Part shown: positions 6,290-9,076 of the stretch, piece after piece
Numbering within the stretch: the stretch's first letter is position 1
Layout: the number at the start of each line of letters is the position of its first letter
DNA from: Acidaminococcus sp.
GTDB lineage: Bacteria; Bacillota; Negativicutes; Acidaminococcales; Acidaminococcaceae
Assembly: GCA_019416065.1 (NCBI GenBank)
Contig: DXYB01000060.1
Span: 1 to 9,076 of the forward strand
Direction: 5' to 3'
DNA: 9,076 nt
Program-made: the position numbers and the translations under genes
The notes under the pieces: generated by a model
Databases searched by the model: none
What the model was told of the DNA's origin: nothing
The model's input: only the letters and a program-made list of their open reading frames with translations

Positions 6290-6993
6290 TGCTGACCGTT
6301 AAAGGGTTAAATGTTTACTACGGGGCCATCCACGCCGTCAAAGATTTAGAACTAGAGGTGGCAGATGGGCAGATTGTGACGCTAATAGGCTCAAATGGCG
6401 CTGGCAAATCCACAACTATGCACACCATTTCTGGACTTTTGAAGCCCAAAACTGGCAGTATTTTATACCAGGGAAAAGAGATCGTGGGGGTTCCTGCCCA
6501 TAAATTGGTGGGAGAAGGATTGGTCCAGGTGCCGGAAGGACGTCATGTATTTTCCAATATGAGTGTAATGGAAAACCTGGATATGGGGGCTTACCTTCGC
6601 AAAGATGCAGCAGGGATTCAACGGGATAAGGAGTTGGTCTTTGAAAAATTTCCTCGCTTAAAAGAACGGGTAAGTCAACTGGCAGGTACGCTTTCCGGTG
6701 GGGAGCAGCAAATGCTGGCTATGGGAAGGGCGTTAATGAGTCGTCCTAAATTATTGCTTTTGGATGAACCCTCCATGGGACTGGCACCTCTTTTGGTTAA
6801 AGAGATTTTTTCCATTATCAAAGCTATTAACAGCGAAGGCGTAACGGTTCTTTTGGTGGAACAAAATGCCAATATGGCCCTTTCTATAGCGGACAGGGCC
6901 TATGTCCTGGAAACCGGCCGTATTGTATTAAGTGGTACGGCAGCAGAACTGGCAACCAGTGAAGCCGTGCAAAAAGCCTACTTGGGTGGCTAA
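6289..6993 (+). CDS. livF: Branched-chain amino acid ABC transporter ATP-binding protein LivF
   Basis: A 234-aa ATPase, partner of LivG. ATG 6289 overlaps the livG stop by one base and follows GAGGAGG (6275-6281) at seven bases. Walker A is GSNGAGKS (34-41), the Q-loop VQVPEGRHVF (Q80), the signature LSGGEQQ (135-141) and Walker B LLLLDE (155-160). The switch position reads LLVEQNANMAL, with Q192 in place of His; this substitution is characteristic of LivF proteins and not a defect here. The protein ends YLGG as is usual. The CBS-ACT gene starts only 17 bases after its stop, with no terminator between, so they share a transcript. Confidence 0.97.
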   Translation: MLTVKGLNVYYGAIHAVKDLELEVADGQIVTLIGSNGAGKSTTMHTISGLLKPKTGSILYQGKEIVGVPAHKLVGEGLVQVPEGRHVFSNMSVMENLDMGAYLRKDAAGIQRDKELVFEKFPRLKERVSQLAGTLSGGEQQMLAMGRALMSRPKLLLLDEPSMGLAPLLVKEIFSIIKAINSEGVTVLLVEQNANMALSIADRAYVLETGRIVLSGTAAELATSEAVQKAYLGG

Positions 6994-7010
6994 GAAAGGG
7001 GTAACAAGGT

Positions 7011-7676
7011 ATGCTGATAGAAGAACTCATGACCACGGAGGTCAAAACGGCGGGAGCGGACCAATCTCTTTTGGAAATCCGGGAACTGCTTTTAAATAAC
7101 AATTTGCGGCGTATTCCTGTGGTGGATAATGATGGTCGATTGAAAGGCATTATTACGGATGGTGATGTAGCCAGGGCTACCCCTTCGGATGCCAGTACAC
7201 TGGATCGTTACGAAGAAAATTATCTACTAGGAAAACTTAAGGTCAAAGATTTGATGACCAAAGCCGTCGTGACCGTAAAAGCCAAAGACGGCGTGGAAAC
7301 AGCAGCGTATCTGATGTACAAATTTAAGATTGGGGCGTTGCCCGTTGTGGATGATACCAACAAGGTTGTAGGAATTATTTCCGATACGGACTTATTCAAA
7401 GCGTTCGTGGACCTTCTGGGATATGCGAAAATATCGACTAAGATCACCATTGATACCCAGGATAGGGTAGGCGTACTGGCTGACCTTACAAAAATCTTTA
7501 AGGACAATGGCATCAATATCATCTCGGTATTGACCCGTAAAATTGGACCTAAACGGGCGGCTATTGCTGTACGGGCAAATCTCACCGGCCATATGGATAT
7601 AATCGAAACCATTCGGAATGCCGGTTTTGTGATTATGGATATCTCCACAACGAAAGTAGATGATGGAGATGAATAA
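7011..7676 (+). CDS. Two-CBS plus ACT domain protein (AcuB-like), likely ligand-sensing regulator
   Basis: A 221-aa soluble protein. Start ATG 7011 follows AAAGGGG (6995-7001) at nine bases. CBS domain 1 spans about 1-60 (ELMTTEV, LRRIPVVD at 32-39, GIITDGD at 46-52). CBS domain 2 spans about 78-135 (DLMTKAVVTV, IGALPVVDD, GIISDTD at 121-127). The T/S-x-x-D motifs (T49-D52, S124-D127) are the ones that hold the ribose of adenine nucleotides in this fold. An ACT domain follows at about 144-213 with the DRVGVLADLTKIF turn (151-163) and N169, typical of amino acid binding. The layout matches AcuB-type proteins. Known family members sense AMP/ATP/SAM (CBS) and amino acids (ACT). From its place in the liv transcript I infer that it senses a branched-chain amino acid and energy state; it has no DNA-binding or catalytic domain, so it must act through a partner. 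Confidence 0.93.
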   Translation: MLIEELMTTEVKTAGADQSLLEIRELLLNNNLRRIPVVDNDGRLKGIITDGDVARATPSDASTLDRYEENYLLGKLKVKDLMTKAVVTVKAKDGVETAAYLMYKFKIGALPVVDDTNKVVGIISDTDLFKAFVDLLGYAKISTKITIDTQDRVGVLADLTKIFKDNGINIISVLTRKIGPKRAAIAVRANLTGHMDIIETIRNAGFVIMDISTTKVDDGDE

Positions 7677-7869
7677 GCCGCAAGAATTCCGTGTGGGCGA
7701 TGTTGTCCGGATGAAAAAATCCCACCCTTGTGGATCCTATGAATGGGATATCTTGCGAGTAGGGATGGATTTTGGTATTAAATGTCGCGGCTGCGGCCAT
7801 TATGTGATGTTGCCCCGGCCTAAATTTGAAAAGGCCGTCCGGGAAATTCTTTCCCATAACGAATCTTAG
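7660..7869 (+). CDS. DUF951 small protein (YyzM family), 66-69 aa
   Basis: The sequence FRVGDVVRMKKSHPCG, GIKCRGCGHYVMLPR and the final charged helix match the DUF951 family, a small SH3-like beta-barrel protein of unknown function widespread in Firmicutes. The visible cysteines are HPCG and C-x-x-C (KCRGCGH), a possible metal site. Start is uncertain: in-frame ATGs lie at 7660, 7663 and 7669, all inside the end of the CBS-ACT gene. MNKPQEF from 7669 best matches the usual family length, but its upstream GGAG is too close. No start has a good Shine-Dalgarno site, so translation probably depends on coupling to the upstream gene. In B. subtilis the homologue lies near the origin beside ychF, rpsF, ssb and rpsR; here it closes a liv operon instead. 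Confidence 0.92.
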   Translation: MMEMNKPQEFRVGDVVRMKKSHPCGSYEWDILRVGMDFGIKCRGCGHYVMLPRPKFEKAVREILSHNES

Positions 7870-7872
7870 ATG

Positions 7873-7910
7873 AAAAGCCAGTGGTGTCTTCCTGCACTAC
7901 TGGCTTTTTT
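7873..7910 (+). terminator. Strong Rho-independent terminator ending the liv transcript
   Basis: The arms 7873-7887 and 7894-7908 pair over 15 positions (outer AAAAGCCAGT with ACTGGCTTTT perfect, two G-T pairs inside) around CTTCCT, and six Ts run 7905-7910. It begins three bases after the DUF951 stop codon and closes the livK2-to-DUF951 unit. The outer A-run facing the T-run means it may also act on the opposite strand. Confidence 0.93.
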
Positions 7911-7961
7911 GTAAGGACCCTTTTCTTAGTAGCAGAAATAAAAGAAATTCTTTTTGTCCCA

Positions 7962-7970
7962 TGGTATAAT
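7962..7970 (+). promoter_or_regulatory. Extended -10 promoter of the secreted-protein gene
   Basis: TGGTATAAT (7962-7970) is a perfect extended -10. No good -35 lies at normal distance, which such promoters tolerate. Transcription would start near 7977, about 70 bases before the gene. The remainder of the gap 7911-8046 shows no other structure. Confidence 0.5.
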
Positions 7971-8046
7971 GATAAAGCGTAATAAAGGAAACTAGTACCC
8001 GAAGGGCTATTTTATTTCATCTATACAAAGTGCGACGAAATGGGGG

Positions 8047-8775
8047 ATGGTTGTGAAAAGGTGGTTTCTGCTCTGTCTTTCTTTGCTATGTATAGCCTTT
8101 TCCTTGAAAGGAGAGGCAGTGCACTGGATCGCTTTAGGACAGACGGAGGAAGGATTGGTCTCCATGGACCGGGATAGTTTACAAGTTCGCTCGGGATCTT
8201 CCGTAAAAGTATGGGAAAAGGTGATGTGGACCCAAGCCAATGCCAAAGGCGTGGCTGGAGAACTGCGGCACCAGGAATATGATATGAAAAAAAAGCTGTG
8301 GCGGCGACTGAGCACCTATAGTCTGAATCGGCGAGGAAAAAAACTGCAAGGGAATCGAAAAATTGGGGAATGGCAGCCGTTTGAACCTATGACACCGCTA
8401 TTTACCCGGGCTCGTTATGAACGGGATTATGCCCATTTACAAGGCCCCTGGGTCTTTATCCGGACGCTTCCAGGTGTGGGAAAAAAATATTTTAATCCTA
8501 AATCTTTAGAGAAAAAAGGGCGGGATACCTATGTTGTGTGGGAAAAAACAGTAATGCAGCGCCCTGTGAACGGAACCAATATCTTGCTATCCCAGACCCG
8601 GTATGATGTTACGAATAAAAAAGCCAGAACCTTGTATCTATGTACCTTTGATAAAAAAGAAGTCATGTTGGATCACTATGCGGTCAGTGATGCCTGGAGC
8701 GCCTCCGATGACCAGTATGGGGAATACATCGGAGAGCAAATTGCCGCATATTATAAAAAACATCCTTCAAAATAA
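8047..8775 (+). CDS. Secreted protein with two tandem surface-adhesin-E-like domains, function unknown
   Basis: A 242-aa protein with a clear signal peptide: K4-R5, hydrophobic core 6-20, probable cleavage after GEA (22-24). It has no lipobox and no other membrane segment, so it should be exported and soluble. The mature part looks like two copies of one module, about 27-115 and 135-222. Each has an opening W plus hydrophobic strand (HWIALG; PWVFIRTL), an x-x-S-L turn (DSL 43-45; KSL 152-154), a VWEK strand (55-58; 164-167), a Y-D pair (78-79; 186-187) and a following strand with a K/R-rich turn. The pattern resembles surface-adhesin protein E (PF16747-like) domains, which are usually single. 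Start is uncertain: GGGGG abuts ATG 8047, while GTG 8053 has it at six bases and gives MKRWFLL. No terminator follows before the rRNA promoters. Adhesion is a family name only and is not shown here. Confidence 0.85.
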   Translation: MVVKRWFLLCLSLLCIAFSLKGEAVHWIALGQTEEGLVSMDRDSLQVRSGSSVKVWEKVMWTQANAKGVAGELRHQEYDMKKKLWRRLSTYSLNRRGKKLQGNRKIGEWQPFEPMTPLFTRARYERDYAHLQGPWVFIRTLPGVGKKYFNPKSLEKKGRDTYVVWEKTVMQRPVNGTNILLSQTRYDVTNKKARTLYLCTFDKKEVMLDHYAVSDAWSASDDQYGEYIGEQIAAYYKKHPSK

Positions 8776-8788
8776 CGGGAAAAGATGG

Positions 8789-8817
8789 TTGACAGCAGAC
8801 TTTTTTTCTGCTACGAT
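8789..8817 (+). promoter_or_regulatory. rRNA operon promoter P1 (candidate)
   Basis: Perfect TTGACA (8789-8794), a 17-base spacer and TACGAT (8812-8817). The spacer contains the palindrome AGCAGA/TCTGCT (8794-8799/8807-8812) around a T-rich centre, touching both promoter boxes. A perfect 8-bp hairpin with a TTT loop (CTTTCTCG 8825-8832 / CGAGAAAG 8836-8843) would open the transcript. Confidence 0.6.
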
Positions 8818-8873
8818 ATGAATACTTTCTCGTTTCGAGAAAGGCGCGCAAAGCACGACTTATTTAGAACGAC

Positions 8874-8905
8874 TATTAAAATGTATCACCTGAAACATTT
8901 TAATA
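8874..8905. repeat. 11-bp perfect palindrome between the two rRNA promoters
   Basis: TATTAAAATGT (8874-8884) and ACATTTTAATA (8895-8905) are exact inverted copies around ATCACCTGAA. It ends ten bases before the -35 of P2, where an UP element or activator/repressor would sit. There is no T-run after it, so it is not a normal terminator. An operator, or a leader stem in the P1 transcript, are the likely readings. Confidence 0.6.
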
Positions 8906-8915
8906 AAAAATCTTC

Positions 8916-8944
8916 TTGACAAACAAAGTGGAATTTGTTAAGCT
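8916..8944 (+). promoter_or_regulatory. rRNA operon promoter P2 (candidate)
   Basis: Perfect TTGACA (8916-8921) with TAAGCT (8939-8944) at a 17-base spacing. The -10 is only three of six, but the AT-rich upstream tract (8898-8910) resembles an UP element, usual for strong rRNA promoters. The tandem P1/P2 arrangement about 130 bases apart is typical of rRNA operons. Confidence 0.55.
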
Positions 8945-9076
8945 AAATGAGTCGCTAGCAAAGCGATGGACGAACTTTGAAAACTAAATATTGTTGACAG
9001 ATGTGCGGGTCAGGTCACTTAGTGACCGACCATGTCACCTGGAGAAAACCAGGGAAAAAATCACAACAGTTTAAAA
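8945..9076 (+). other. rRNA operon leader with boxB/boxA-like antitermination site, upstream of 16S rRNA
   Basis: A small hairpin TCGCT/AGCGA (8952-8956/8962-8966) is followed by GAACTTTGAAAACT (8972-8985). This has the order of a boxB then boxA antitermination signal and is the CTTTGAAAACT sequence common in Firmicutes rRNA leaders and spacers. Hairpins at 9009-9030 (9 bp, one bulge, TTA loop) and 9038-9053 (CCTGG/CCAGG) follow; they may help fold the leader or serve processing. The 16S gene itself is not reached: its conserved AGAGTTTGATC start is absent and should lie just past the window end. Confidence 0.7.

Noticed and set aside
6861..6866. LivF Gln in place of the switch histidine as a sign of a dead ATPase
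   Set aside because: LLVEQN is the normal form of this motif in the LivF family.
945..7857. Minus-strand open frames opposite the livK, permease, ATPase and CBS-ACT genes
   Set aside because: They mirror strongly supported + strand genes, carry no recognisable domains or ribosome sites, and are explained as shadows of the coding frames.
8603..8821. 72-codon frame overlapping the end of the secreted-protein gene
   Set aside because: Out of frame with a convincing repeated domain, no ribosome site, and it runs into the rRNA P1 promoter.
8994..8999. Third TTGACA box as an rRNA promoter P3
   Set aside because: No -10-like hexamer lies 16-18 bases downstream (the 17-base position reads ACTTAG, inside a hairpin).
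1..9076. Defence island, prophage, insertion sequence, CRISPR array or integrated element
   Set aside because: No transposase, integrase, nuclease or phage protein, no regular repeat-spacer pattern and no terminal inverted repeats were seen; all genes fit ordinary chromosomal functions.

Overview
The window looks like a chromosomal segment of a low-to-mid GC Gram-positive-lineage bacterium (Bacillota, perhaps the Negativicutes or Clostridia side; this placement is an inference). Supporting signs are strong GGAGG-type ribosome binding sites, TTGACA/TATAAT promoters, T-tailed hairpin terminators, a DUF951 (YyzM-type) gene and a Firmicutes-style rRNA leader. Every gene I accept lies on the + strand.

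Region by region: positions 1-120 hold the possible 3' end of a tRNA or tmRNA (TCCACCA at the very first base), two small perfect hairpins and a strong terminator. Positions 132-292 hold a dense cluster of DnaA boxes, which is an oriC candidate or another DnaA-binding locus. A 150-aa YbjN-like protein follows (378-830). The main body is a branched-chain (hydrophobic) amino acid ABC transporter locus: two tandem lipoprotein binding proteins (LivK type, 1036-2208 and 2420-3595), each with its own promoter, then permeases LivH and LivM and ATPases LivG and LivF, packed with overlaps or very short gaps. A readable terminator hairpin sits between the second livK and livH. The same transcription unit continues into a two-CBS plus ACT domain protein and a DUF951 small protein, and ends at a strong terminator (7873-7910). 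A secreted protein with two tandem surface-adhesin-E-like repeats follows (8047-8775). The last 300 bases are the promoter and leader region of an rRNA operon; the 16S gene should begin just beyond the window.

How the parts work together: the LivK lipoproteins would capture amino acids outside the membrane and deliver them to the LivHM channel driven by LivGF. The CBS-ACT protein is well placed to sense an amino acid together with an adenine nucleotide. DnaA boxes, a DUF951 gene (near the origin in Bacillus subtilis), an rRNA operon and uniform gene direction together suggest that this is an origin-proximal region read away from the origin. No dnaA or dnaN is visible, so that remains unproven.

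I found no defence system, mobile element, CRISPR array or obviously new multi-gene system. The most interesting items are the DnaA-box cluster, the divergence pattern of the LivK pair, the CBS-ACT partner, the duplicated secreted-domain gene and the palindromes in the rRNA promoter region.
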